A stretch of 64,000 nt of DNA, taken from contig CANSLJ010000016.1 in the NCBI GenBank assembly GCA_947647735.1, positions 30,327-94,326 on the forward strand, read 5' to 3'. Under the pieces are notes generated by a model that searched no databases, was not told the origin of the DNA, and saw nothing but the letters and a program-made list of their open reading frames with translations. Of the stretch, positions 8,110-15,949 are shown piece after piece (the first letter of the stretch is position 1; every line of letters starts with the position of its first letter). This stretch comes from an uncultured bacterium (lineage in GTDB: Bacteria > Bacillota > Clostridia > Lachnospirales > Lachnospiraceae). Made by a program: the position numbers and the translations under genes.

Positions 8110-8595
8110 TCACTTTTTCTTCAGATAAAAATGCAGCACGATCTTCTCCAGATAGCGCTTCAGCACGATCTGGATCTCCTCCTTCGGATGGATCGGCTTT
8201 ACCAGTATCGCATGGATCCCGCTGCGCTTTGCCCCCCAGACATCGGTAAAGAGCTGATCGCCCACAAAAAGCGTGGTCTCCCTCGTTGTTCCCATACGTT
8301 CCATCGCCCGCACATAGCCGCCTCTCTTCGGCTTTCCCGCCTTATACAGATAAGCGCTCTCCACCCGGTCCGCAAAGGATCTCACCCTGGGCTCCTTATT
8401 GTTGGAGAGAAGCATGGTCTGATACCCCGTCCGGTGAAGCCTCTCAAACAGTTCCACAGCCCGCTGATCCGCCGGCGCGTCATGGGGCACCAGCGTATTA
8501 TCGATATCAAAGATCACGCCCCGTATCCCCTTTTCATAAAACCCTTCAAAATCAATCTCATAGGTGGAATCCAGATATTCATCCGGATAAAACAT
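8110..8595 (-). CDS. YqeG family HAD-IIIA phosphatase
   Basis: 161 residues from the ATG at 8595. The HAD nucleophile motif FDIDNTLVPHDAP (about 27-39), the second motif with the conserved Ser/Asn (MLLSNNKEPR, about 72-81), the Lys of the third motif in the segment AYLYKAGKPKRGG, and VGDQLFTDVWGAKRSG for the fourth motif are all present. YqeG proteins occur in most Firmicutes near aroE; the substrate is not settled. AAGGTG six bases before 8595 supports this start, whereas in-frame GTG codons at 8604 and 8619 have poorer spacing. The gene ends 31 bases before aroE. Confidence 0.88.
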   Translation of the reverse strand: MFYPDEYLDSTYEIDFEGFYEKGIRGVIFDIDNTLVPHDAPADQRAVELFERLHRTGYQTMLLSNNKEPRVRSFADRVESAYLYKAGKPKRGGYVRAMERMGTTRETTLFVGDQLFTDVWGAKRSGIHAILVKPIHPKEEIQIVLKRYLEKIVLHFYLKKK

Positions 8596-8668
8596 TGAAA
8601 ACACCTTATCCCTCCTCACAAGAAAAACACCCCCGCCACAGCAGGAGTGCCCTGAAGATCTTCTCTCA

Positions 8669-9016
8669 TTACTGCAGATGCCGCACTGCGTTATTATATC
8701 TCATCGCCGAAAACAGTTTTGCAAAGGTACTGATCACCAGCAGCACGATATCATACCACAGAAAATTGTACAGTTTCTGCCGGATATCCATAAACCACTG
8801 CGCCTCATCCCAGACCTTGCCGCCCCAGAAAATGAACACCAGCAGCACGATCGCCACAAACATAAACGCCAGCCGCCATTTATTGATCAGCTCCATACGC
8901 CTTCTCGCTTTTTCCAGCTTTTTCTTCTCTTCTTCCATCCGCTTCCGTTTCTTTCCCGGACTTTCCCCTGTCCGACTCCCTGTCTCTGTCAGGGCCGCAC
9001 CGCCCTGCTCTTGCAC
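8669..9016 (-). CDS. Hypothetical small membrane protein
   Basis: Up to 115 residues. A lysine/glutamate coiled-coil stretch (MEEEKKKLEKARRRMEL, about 27-43) leads to two hydrophobic segments at about 50-64 and 88-103. It lies three bases after the nrdR stop, so it is probably translated from the same message. The start is uncertain: GTG at 9016, or the internal ATG at the coiled-coil. I do not recognise a family. Confidence 0.55.
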   Translation of the reverse strand: MQEQGGAALTETGSRTGESPGKKRKRMEEEKKKLEKARRRMELINKWRLAFMFVAIVLLVFIFWGGKVWDEAQWFMDIRQKLYNFLWYDIVLLVISTFAKLFSAMRYNNAVRHLQ

Positions 9017-9018
9017 AT

Positions 9019-9471
9019 TTATTTATCCAGCACCTTTTTCAGTTCATCCATAAAGGTATTGATATCCTTGAACTCCCTGTAGACAGAAGCAAACCTGACA
9101 TATGCCACCATATCCAGCCCTTTCAGCTTCTCCATCACGTACTCGCCGATGACATCGCTGGAAACCTCTTTCTCCTCCATCTTGAAAACTTCCGTCTCCA
9201 CCTCGTCCACCAGCTTTTCGATCTGTCCCGCGCTGATCGGCCTCTTATGGCAGGCACGAAGTACCCCCGCCTCAATCTTGGAGCGGTCATAGGTCTCCCT
9301 GTTATTATCCTTCTTGATAATGATCAGCGGGATCGTCTCCACCTTCTCATAGGTGGTAAACCGCTTATCGCACTCATCACAGACCCGCCTTCTCCGGATC
9401 GAATTATTCTCCTCCGCCGGACGCGAATCGATCACCCTGGTATTCTCATGGCCGCAAAACGGACACTTCAT
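9019..9471 (-). CDS. nrdR: Transcriptional repressor NrdR
   Basis: 150 residues. NrdR senses dATP/ATP through an ATP-cone and represses ribonucleotide reductase genes. The N-terminal zinc ribbon shows CPFC (3-6) and CDEC (31-34), with the signature [20 protein letters not shown] between them. The ATP-cone follows (VIKKDN-type block [20 protein letters not shown]) and the family C-terminus [16 protein letters not shown] is intact. AGGAGGTGGGCAG precedes the ATG. No ribonucleotide reductase gene is in this window. Confidence 0.96.
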   Translation of the reverse strand: MKCPFCGHENTRVIDSRPAEENNSIRRRRVCDECDKRFTTYEKVETIPLIIIKKDNNRETYDRSKIEAGVLRACHKRPISAGQIEKLVDEVETEVFKMEEKEVSSDVIGEYVMEKLKGLDMVAYVRFASVYREFKDINTFMDELKKVLDK

Positions 9472-9584
9472 CTGCCCACCTCCTGCAAATATGCAAAAAA
9501 CCTTTTCTTGCAGTATAAATTATGAACAGTTTTCTGTCAAGTATCGGGTATTGTTCAAAAGTCCGCCTCTCACCCCGGCCCCCT

Positions 9585-9830
9585 TCACCTCCTGCAGTGC
9601 TCCTTCACATCCACCAGTATGATATCCGGCCCCACCTGCCTGATATCGTGATACGGGATCGTATAATCCGCCTCACATTTAAACCAGTCAAAAAAGGAGC
9701 CGCCTCCCGCCACGATGATCTTGCAGATCTGCCCGCTGCACTCGTCAAACTCAAAATCCGTCACCCTGCCCAGCCTTTTGCAGTCCTTGATATTGATGAC
9801 TTCCTTGCTCTTAAAATCCGAATAAAGCAC
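9585..9830 (-). CDS. YlmC/YmxH family sporulation protein (PRC-barrel)
   Basis: 81 residues, the usual size. The PRC-barrel-like core is visible as KEVINIKDCKRLGRVTDFEFDECSGQ, then IIVAGGGSFFDWF and IPYHDIRQVGPDIILV. These small proteins sit beside sigG in most spore-forming clostridia; their molecular role is not established. The GTG at 9830 follows GGGGGAAGTAAGG. Here the gene is back to back with sigG rather than following it. Confidence 0.85.
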   Translation of the reverse strand: MLYSDFKSKEVINIKDCKRLGRVTDFEFDECSGQICKIIVAGGGSFFDWFKCEADYTIPYHDIRQVGPDIILVDVKEHCRR

Positions 9831-9919
9831 CCTTACTTCCCCCGGAAACGCTTTCCTTTATTCTATGCGCATTCCCCCTCCCTGTTTCCATTTTCTTCCA
9901 GAAAACCGGCATGATTTTA

Positions 9920-9949
9920 TGTATAAATTCATGGAATCCGTACAGCCTA
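9920..9949 (+). promoter_or_regulatory. Candidate forespore (sigma-F/sigma-G) promoter of sigG
   Basis: TGTATA (9920-9925), 17-base spacer, CAGCCTA (9943-9949). Known sigma-G promoters are close to TGAATA then CATACTA, so five of six and five of seven positions fit. Inference from consensus only. Confidence 0.4.
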
Positions 9950-9974
9950 AAAAAGTATGAAGTACCTTTCCGAA

Positions 9975-9990
9975 CCTGTAAAAATACAGG
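9975..9990 (+). promoter_or_regulatory. Hairpin in the sigG leader
   Basis: CCTGTA, four A, TACAGG: a perfect six-base stem located 21 bases before the GGAGG of sigG. In Bacillus subtilis the sigG leader also holds a hairpin that lowers translation. Whether this one acts the same way is inference. Confidence 0.45.
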
Positions 9991-10024
9991 CCGAAAAATC
10001 CTGAAAATAACGGAGGAAAATACC

Positions 10025-10801
10025 ATGCAGGGAAAAGTCGAAATATGCGGAGTCAACACAGCGGATCTCCCGCTTTTGAAAGAAGAGGAAAAGGATGCCC
10101 TCTGGGCAAAGATAGAAGCCGGCGATATGGCGGCAAGAGACGAGTATATCCGGGGGAACCTGCGGCTTGTTCTGAGTGTGATCAAACGCTTCTCTTCCAG
10201 CAATGAAAACGTGGACGATCTGTTCCAGATCGGATGTGTCGGGCTGATCAAAGCCATCAATAATTTCAACCCTGCCCTGCAGGTAAAATTTTCCACCTAC
10301 GCCGTGCCAATGATCCTCGGCGAGATCAGACGGTTCCTGCGGGACGGCGGCTCCATCCGGGTATCCCGCTCCTTAAAGGACACCGCCTACAAGGCAATCT
10401 ACGCCAGGGAACACATGACAAGGGCCAACCTGAAAGAACCCACGATGGAGGAGGTCGCCGAGGAGATCGGCATCTCCAAAGAAGATATCCTTTACGCCCT
10501 GGACGCGATCCAGAGCCCTATGAGCCTTTACGAACCCATCTACACAGACGGCGGCGACACGCTCTATATCATGGATCAGGTCAGCGATAAAAAGAGCAGG
10601 GAGGAAAAATGGATCGAGACCCTCTCCCTGAACGAAGCCATCACCCATCTGAGCGACAGGGAGCAGGAGATCATCCACCTGCGCTTCTATGAGGGGAAAA
10701 CCCAGATGGAAGTGTCCGAACTCATCGGCATCTCCCAGGCTCAGGTTTCCCGCCTTGAGAAAAACGCCCTGCGCATCATGCGCAGTTATCTGGTGGCATA
10801 G
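10025..10801 (+). CDS. sigG: RNA polymerase sporulation sigma factor SigG
   Basis: 258 residues. Directs late gene expression in the forespore. The N-terminal hallmark KVEICGVNT followed by LPLL is specific to sigma-G. Region 2 (NLRLVLSVIKRFSSSNENVDDLFQIGCVGL, about 48-77), region 3 (EPTMEEVAEEIGISKEDI) and region 4 (LSDREQEIIHLRFYEGKTQMEVSELIGISQAQVSRLEK) are complete. The ATG at 10025 has GGAGG eight bases upstream; a longer frame from 9911 would run through the candidate promoter and is unlikely. The gene faces sigE, with five bases between the two stops, instead of following it as in Bacillus. Confidence 0.96.
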   Translation: MQGKVEICGVNTADLPLLKEEEKDALWAKIEAGDMAARDEYIRGNLRLVLSVIKRFSSSNENVDDLFQIGCVGLIKAINNFNPALQVKFSTYAVPMILGEIRRFLRDGGSIRVSRSLKDTAYKAIYAREHMTRANLKEPTMEEVAEEIGISKEDILYALDAIQSPMSLYEPIYTDGGDTLYIMDQVSDKKSREEKWIETLSLNEAITHLSDREQEIIHLRFYEGKTQMEVSELIGISQAQVSRLEKNALRIMRSYLVA

Positions 10802-10806
10802 GAAGA

Positions 10807-11547
10807 TCAGGTCTCCTTGCTGATCTCCTTCTTCAACTGCTTCATGATCTTCTTTTCCAATCTGGAAATATAGGACTGGGAAATGCCCAGAAGCTCCGCC
10901 ACTTCCTTCTGCGTCATTTCCCGCCCGATGCTGGCATCCAGCCCGAACCGCAGGTTAATGATGGTCTTCTCCCGCTCCGAAAGCCTGCTGATCGCCTCCT
11001 TTAAGAGCTTGTGCTCCACCTCGGACTCAATGCCTCTGTAGATCACATCCTCCTCCGTCCCCAGGATATCCGAGAGCAGCAGCTCGTTTCCATCCCAGTC
11101 CACATTTAACGGCTCATCGATGGACACCTCCATCCTTGTCTTGCTGTTGCGGCGCAGATACATCAGTATCTCATTTTCAATACAGCGGGAAGCATAGGTC
11201 GCAAGCTTGATATTTTTGTCCGGCTTAAAGGTATTGATGGACTTGATCAGCCCGATCGTCCCTATGGAGATCAGATCCTCCACCCCCACACCCGTATTGT
11301 CAAATTTTTTTGCTATGTAAACCACAAGGCGCAGATTATGTTCAATGAGCGTTGTCCGGGCCTCCTGCGCGTCCGCGCTGCCAAGCCCACGGATCATCTC
11401 GTTCTCCTCCGCCGACTCCAGCGGCGGCGGCAGGATATCCGCCCCGCCGATATAGTGGATGTCTCCCTCTCTCTCAAAAAGATCAAACTGTCTGCTCCGC
11501 ACCATCTTGAACTGGAACATCCCCGGTATTGCCATTTTAAAAACCAT
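10807..11547 (-). CDS. sigE: RNA polymerase sporulation sigma factor SigE (pro-form)
   Basis: 246 residues. Directs early mother-cell transcription. The first 30 or so residues form the pro-sequence removed by SpoIIGA, ahead of the conserved block [17 protein letters not shown]. Region 2 ([37 protein letters not shown]) with [20 protein letters not shown], and region 4 ([16 protein letters not shown] to [21 protein letters not shown]) are complete. GAGGAGG precedes the ATG. It follows spoIIGA on the same strand with a 79-base gap, the usual order. Confidence 0.97.
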   Translation of the reverse strand: MVFKMAIPGMFQFKMVRSRQFDLFEREGDIHYIGGADILPPPLESAEENEMIRGLGSADAQEARTTLIEHNLRLVVYIAKKFDNTGVGVEDLISIGTIGLIKSINTFKPDKNIKLATYASRCIENEILMYLRRNSKTRMEVSIDEPLNVDWDGNELLLSDILGTEEDVIYRGIESEVEHKLLKEAISRLSEREKTIINLRFGLDASIGREMTQKEVAELLGISQSYISRLEKKIMKQLKKEISKET

Positions 11548-11626
11548 CTTTAATCCTCCTCACTATCGCATCGCAAGATCCCTTCATCACATATGGCCGG
11601 TGCCTGATGCCGCCCCGCCGTATCCC

Positions 11627-12463
11627 TCACGGATCCTGCTCTCTCATAAATTCCGGATGTAAAATCACCTGATAGTCTCCCTTTCCGGTCATCACCTCGT
11701 CGGAGAGCGCCACCACGGCTTTTCGGAACGTCCTTTTTACCTCCTGATCCTCCACTTCCATCAGGGGCAGCTCCACCGCCGCAAGCAGCCCGTGCTTTTT
11801 CCCGATGCTGTGAAAGGGGATCAGAAAAAATTTTTCCGGGGGAACTCTCCCGACCAGATCTCCTGCAGCCTGTTTTTCCAGAATGCATACCGGGCGTTTC
11901 CGATAGGGCTCATAGAGACTGTTTCCGGAATCCACAAAGCCTGTGCAGGATAAGACCTCCCCGTAAAAATCCAGTTTCACCTGACAGCGTTCCCGATCTT
12001 TGCCTCCCTTTTTCCGGATGTGCAGATACAGGCTCACCAGCGCAGTTACCGCCGTTATAACGACCAGCACCTTCCCTGTTCCCGTATTTTCCCGCATCCC
12101 CGGCAGATAACCGGATACCCCCAGCACAGCGCCCCCCAGCAGAAGGCCCATACCGTTCATACAGGCATATGCTTTTACAACCGCTTCTTTCGTCCGAAAA
12201 GAAAAAGCAGCCTTTAGCAAAAGCGGATTGATGCACAGAACCTGCAACAGCACCCCGGGCATCATCCCGACTCCCGGCAGTATCAGAAGTATGACAAACA
12301 CCGCCGCACCCGCCGCCGCACCCGCAAGCAGCCTTACCGTATTTCTTTTTATGCCGAATGCCTGGCCTGTCAAAAACAGTAGATATGTACTTGTGACAAA
12401 TTCCATCAGCCATACTCTGTCGATATAAATAATATAGTGCACTGACGCCGCCCCTGTCTGCAT
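11627..12463 (-). CDS. spoIIGA: Sigma-E processing peptidase SpoIIGA
   Basis: 278 residues from the chosen start. The N-terminal half holds about five membrane segments, the C-terminal half is a soluble aspartic-protease-like domain with the catalytic motif FVDSGNSLYEP (Asp of DSG). It cleaves pro-sigma-E at the septum after a signal from the forespore (SpoIIR). The ATG at 12463 has AAGGA about nine bases upstream; a GTG at 12442 is an alternative. The in-frame ATG at 12523 lies within the candidate promoter and is rejected. Confidence 0.93.
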   Translation of the reverse strand: MQTGAASVHYIIYIDRVWLMEFVTSTYLLFLTGQAFGIKRNTVRLLAGAAAGAAVFVILLILPGVGMMPGVLLQVLCINPLLLKAAFSFRTKEAVVKAYACMNGMGLLLGGAVLGVSGYLPGMRENTGTGKVLVVITAVTALVSLYLHIRKKGGKDRERCQVKLDFYGEVLSCTGFVDSGNSLYEPYRKRPVCILEKQAAGDLVGRVPPEKFFLIPFHSIGKKHGLLAAVELPLMEVEDQEVKRTFRKAVVALSDEVMTGKGDYQVILHPEFMREQDP

Positions 12464-12490
12464 AAGACCGTTTTCCTTCCGGTAAGATAC

Positions 12491-12523
12491 AGTATACTCT
12501 TTTGTCCGCGTGGATTTTGTCAT
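12491..12523 (-). promoter_or_regulatory. Candidate spoIIGA promoter with long spacer and Spo0A-like boxes
   Basis: Minus strand ATGACA (12518-12523) and TATACT (12491-12496) are separated by 21 bases. The Bacillus spoIIG promoter is known for an oversized 22-base spacer and Spo0A activation. TGACAAA and GGACAAA, partial matches to the Spo0A box TGTCGAA, overlap and follow the -35 box. Inference by analogy. Confidence 0.45.
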
Positions 12524-12553
12524 TATGTGCGCTGCTTTATAAAAAATTTTGGC

Positions 12554-12589
12554 ATAAAAAAAGAATCCCGTTTTTACACAGGATCCTTT
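12554..12589 (-). terminator. Rho-independent terminator of ftsZ
   Basis: Minus strand AAAGGATCC (12581-12589) pairs with GGATTCTTT (12560-12568), one G-U pair, followed by seven T. It separates the division cluster from spoIIGA. Confidence 0.75.
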
Positions 12590-12600
12590 CAGTTTTTTCT

Positions 12601-13803
12601 TTATTTTTTCTGCAGGAAACTCGGAATATTCAATGACTGTTCTTTCACGGAACTTCTGATATCCGCAGGCTTTGCGGCAGGCACAGGCCTTACCGCCGGT
12701 TTTACGTTCGGCGTTACCGGCGCCGTCTTCGGCATGCCGCCGGGGATACCCCCGCTCTGCTGCATTCCCTTGTTCTGCAGCCCCTGCAAGGAGGTGGGCG
12801 TGATGATATTGCCTGTCTTATAGCCGAAACTGCTGTTCAATCTGTTCTGAGGCACATCCTCCAGCCCGGTTGCGATCACTGTGATCTTACAGTAATCCGC
12901 CTGGGAGGCATCATACATGGCGCCGAAGATGATATTCACCTCATCGCCAACCAGCTCCTGTACATAGCTTGCCGCCTCGTTGGCGTCGATCAGTGTGATA
13001 TCGCCGGATACGTTGATGATCACATCCGTAGCGCCGGTGATCTTGGTCTCCAGAAGCGGAGACTCCACGGACATCTTGACCGCCTCCGTCGCCTTGTCGT
13101 CGCCCTTTCCCTCGCCGATGCCGATATGGGCGATTCCCTTGTCCTTCATAACCGTCTGTACATCCGCAAAGTCCAGATTGATCACGGAAGGTACGTTGAT
13201 CAGGTCCGTGATGCCTTTCACGGACTGCTGCAATACTTCGTCCGCCTTCTTCAGGGCGTCCGGCATCGTGGTGCGCTTGTCCACGATCTCCAGAAGCTTA
13301 TCGTTGGGGATCACAATGAGCGTATCCACATTTTCCTTGATCTTTTCTATACCGTGCAGGGCATTGGTCATACGAACCTTCGCCTCGAACCGAAAAGGCT
13401 TCGTCACAACGCCGACCGTCAGTATTCCCATCTCCTTTGCCAGCTTTGCCACCACGGGAGCCGCTCCCGTACCTGTGCCGCCGCCCATACCGCAGGTGAC
13501 GAACACCATATCCGCGCCCTTGATAGCGGAACTGATCTCCTCCGCGCTCTCCTCCGCCGCCTTTTCACCAATCTCCGGCCTTGCGCCCGCGCCCAGTCCC
13601 TTCGTCAGCTTCTCACCGATCTGGATCAGCTTTGGCGCCTTACAGAGCTGAAGCGCCTGCTTATCTGTATTCACACCGATAAAATCCACACCGGTAATAT
13701 TCTCTTCTATCATCCTATTTACAGCATTATTGCCTGCACCGCCCACACCGACTACAATGATCTTTGCAGCGGATTCAGCATCGCTTGTCCTAATTTCTAA
13801 CAC
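12601..13803 (-). CDS. ftsZ: Cell division protein FtsZ
   Basis: 400 residues from the GTG at 13803 (GGGAGG eight bases upstream; protein [11 protein letters not shown], the usual opening in this family). A frame extending to 13833 exists but lacks a ribosome site. FtsZ polymerises with GTP to form the division ring. [14 protein letters not shown] (17-31), the tubulin signature [10 protein letters not shown] (107-116) and the T7 loop region [11 protein letters not shown] are intact. A Pro/Ala/Lys linker leads to the conserved C-terminal peptide [10 protein letters not shown] that binds FtsA, SepF and others. Preceded by its own promoter and a leader of about 130 bases. Confidence 0.98.
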   Translation of the reverse strand: MLEIRTSDAESAAKIIVVGVGGAGNNAVNRMIEENITGVDFIGVNTDKQALQLCKAPKLIQIGEKLTKGLGAGARPEIGEKAAEESAEEISSAIKGADMVFVTCGMGGGTGTGAAPVVAKLAKEMGILTVGVVTKPFRFEAKVRMTNALHGIEKIKENVDTLIVIPNDKLLEIVDKRTTMPDALKKADEVLQQSVKGITDLINVPSVINLDFADVQTVMKDKGIAHIGIGEGKGDDKATEAVKMSVESPLLETKITGATDVIINVSGDITLIDANEAASYVQELVGDEVNIIFGAMYDASQADYCKITVIATGLEDVPQNRLNSSFGYKTGNIITPTSLQGLQNKGMQQSGGIPGGMPKTAPVTPNVKPAVRPVPAAKPADIRSSVKEQSLNIPSFLQKK

Positions 13804-13940
13804 AGGTACTTCCTCCCACTTTATTATCCTCATACAACATGATGTATGTCATACACACTGCCTCCCATATATCTGCCGAAACAGATCTGCGGACCGGCAT
13901 CGTGAAACTGTCTCATCTCACATGAACCTTTATCTTATCT

Positions 13941-13969
13941 ATCATATAATGTAATCTTCAATTTATCAA
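13941..13969 (-). promoter_or_regulatory. Promoter of ftsZ
   Basis: Minus strand TTGATA (13964-13969), 17-base spacer, TATGAT (13941-13946), in the 196-base gap after ftsQ. It would let ftsZ be transcribed apart from the rest of the cluster. Confidence 0.6.
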
Positions 13970-13999
13970 CAACTTTTTTGCAATAAGACAATTTTTATT

Positions 14000-14761
14000 T
14001 CAATTTTTGTCCTCCTGAAAAGGTATGATCCTGGAATCCGCCGTAAAGCCTTCCATCTGCAGCACCCCCTTCTTTCCCTCCAGTTCCGGCAGGATGTTCC
14101 TCACCCTGGAAAACTTTTCATCGATATTGCTGCTGTCCCCGATCTGTACCCTGACTTCGCCAAAATAGAGCGTCACCTTGTACTCCCGGTCAAAAAACAG
14201 CCTGTCCGCATTCAGTTCATATTTATCAAGGGACTGGGTGATATCCAGAATATCCGCGAACACCCTGTCGTTTTCCACCGGCAGCTTTTCATACATCACC
14301 ACATGGTCAAACTTGAGCCCTGTCACCTCCGGCACCCCCGCGGTCTTCATCTCGGAGCTCTCCACGATCGTGCCGTCCCTGTCAAAATACATATACCGGC
14401 CCAGATAGGACACATAACCGGCAAAGGATTTTTCATATACCCTAATGCGCACCGTATCCGGCGAGAGTATCTCCACCTCTATCGTGGAGACAAAGGGGAT
14501 ATTCTCCACCTCTTTATTGCGGTATTTAAAGTTCAGGTAAATGGAATTATGCCCCAGATGCCCTACCATGATCCGGTCTGTGATCTCCTCATCCGTATAA
14601 TGGGCGTTTCCCTCCACATACACGGTGTTGACGGTGTAGGTTGTCTCTATATAATACCATCCTCCCAGAAGTGCCAGAACCGACGCCGCAAGGACGCCTA
14701 TGCCGATCTTCAGCCCCAGATGCCTGTTCAGGTATACTGTTTTTTCCTTTTTTTTACCCAT
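14000..14761 (-). CDS. ftsQ: Cell division protein FtsQ/DivIB
   Basis: 253 residues. Short basic cytoplasmic tail, one membrane segment at about 17-35 (IGIGVLAASVLALLGGWYY), then a POTRA domain (YVEGNAHYTDEEITDRIMVGHLGHNSIYLN) and the FtsQ-type beta domain (PDTVRIRVYEKSFAGYV, DRDGTIVESS). It joins FtsL and FtsB-like partners in the divisome. Its ATG lies three bases after the ftsW stop. Confidence 0.88.
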   Translation of the reverse strand: MGKKKEKTVYLNRHLGLKIGIGVLAASVLALLGGWYYIETTYTVNTVYVEGNAHYTDEEITDRIMVGHLGHNSIYLNFKYRNKEVENIPFVSTIEVEILSPDTVRIRVYEKSFAGYVSYLGRYMYFDRDGTIVESSEMKTAGVPEVTGLKFDHVVMYEKLPVENDRVFADILDITQSLDKYELNADRLFFDREYKVTLYFGEVRVQIGDSSNIDEKFSRVRNILPELEGKKGVLQMEGFTADSRIIPFQEDKN

Positions 14762-14764
14762 CGC

Positions 14765-15949
14765 CTATAGATCCTTCAATCTGATGCTTCTGCCCACATT
14801 CAGCACGATACCGATCTCCACCAGAAGGAACATGACGGAAGACCCGCCGTAACTGATAAAGGGCAGCGAGATACCGGTATTGGGGATCACATTGGTACAT
14901 ACCGCGATATTCAGGATCACCTGGATCGCCAGATGCCCCATAACCCCCACCACAAGGAGCGCCCCGAACAGATCCGGCGCATTGTTGGCAATGATCATGC
15001 ACCGCCAGATCAGAAGCAGAAACAGAAGCATCACCGCCATGGCGCCGAACAGCCCCAGTTCCTCACAGATAATGGAAAAGATCATATCATTCTGCGCCTC
15101 CGGCAGAAAGCCCAGCTTCTGGATGCTCTCCCCGAGCCCCTTTCCAAAGATGCCTCCGGAACCGATGGCATAGAGCGCCTGCAGCGGCTGGAAGCCCTTG
15201 TCATCCGCATAGGCCTCAGGGTTGAGCCACGCCAGGATGCGCAGCCCGCGGAACTCCAGTTTTTCCATCATCTCCGGGCTCTCCGCCATCTTGACAATGG
15301 CAAAGACGATCAGCGCCACCCCGACGATGCCGAGCACCGCCATAATGATAAACCTTTTATAGTCCGGGCTTGCCACAAAGATCATCAGCATCGCGATCCC
15401 TAAAATGATGATCGCGGAGCTCATATTTTTCGTGATCCTCCAGACCATCACCGCGATGATGCCCGGCGGGATCATCAGTGCGATCAGCCCCTTCATCACA
15501 CGGATCTGCTTTCCCATCTTACACACAAGGCAGGCGAGAAAGATGATCATGCACAGCTTCGCCACTTCCGCGGGCTGCAGGGAAAATTTCCAGATCCTGA
15601 TCCATCTGGTCGCGCCGTGGGATGTGATCCCCAGCGGCGTTTTTACAAGCAGGATCAGGATCACCGATGTGATATAGGCAGGCACCACAAGCCGCTCCCA
15701 GAAGTGATAGGGAATGCGGGAGACCACCACCATGCAGACGATCCCGAGAAGCGCCGCCGTCAACTGCTTTTTCAGGAAAAAGGCACTGTCCTCGTAATCC
15801 AGATTCGCCTTGTAGGAGCTGCTGGAATAGATCATCATCAGGCCGAATCCGATCAGAAACAGAACCGTAAACAGCAGGCTGTAATCAAAATATGCCTCAT
15901 TATTCGATTGCCTTCGTCCTCCCTGAACAGTCCTGAATCTGGTTGCCAT
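14765..15949 (-). CDS. ftsW: FtsW/SpoVE-type peptidoglycan glycosyltransferase (SEDS family)
   Basis: 394 residues, about ten membrane segments. SEDS proteins polymerise lipid II together with a class B PBP. Visible signatures are WIRIWKFSLQPAEVAKL (about 135-151), GLGESIQKLGFLPEAQNDMIFSIICEELG (about 267-295) and the C-terminal TGISLPFISYGGSSVMFLLVEIG. The stop is followed by ftsQ, and the start directly abuts the murD stop. Whether it serves vegetative division (FtsW) or spore cortex (SpoVE) cannot be told from sequence; the place in the cluster fits either. Confidence 0.92.
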   Translation of the reverse strand: MATRFRTVQGGRRQSNNEAYFDYSLLFTVLFLIGFGLMMIYSSSSYKANLDYEDSAFFLKKQLTAALLGIVCMVVVSRIPYHFWERLVVPAYITSVILILLVKTPLGITSHGATRWIRIWKFSLQPAEVAKLCMIIFLACLVCKMGKQIRVMKGLIALMIPPGIIAVMVWRITKNMSSAIIILGIAMLMIFVASPDYKRFIIMAVLGIVGVALIVFAIVKMAESPEMMEKLEFRGLRILAWLNPEAYADDKGFQPLQALYAIGSGGIFGKGLGESIQKLGFLPEAQNDMIFSIICEELGLFGAMAVMLLFLLLIWRCMIIANNAPDLFGALLVVGVMGHLAIQVILNIAVCTNVIPNTGISLPFISYGGSSVMFLLVEIGIVLNVGRSIRLKDL

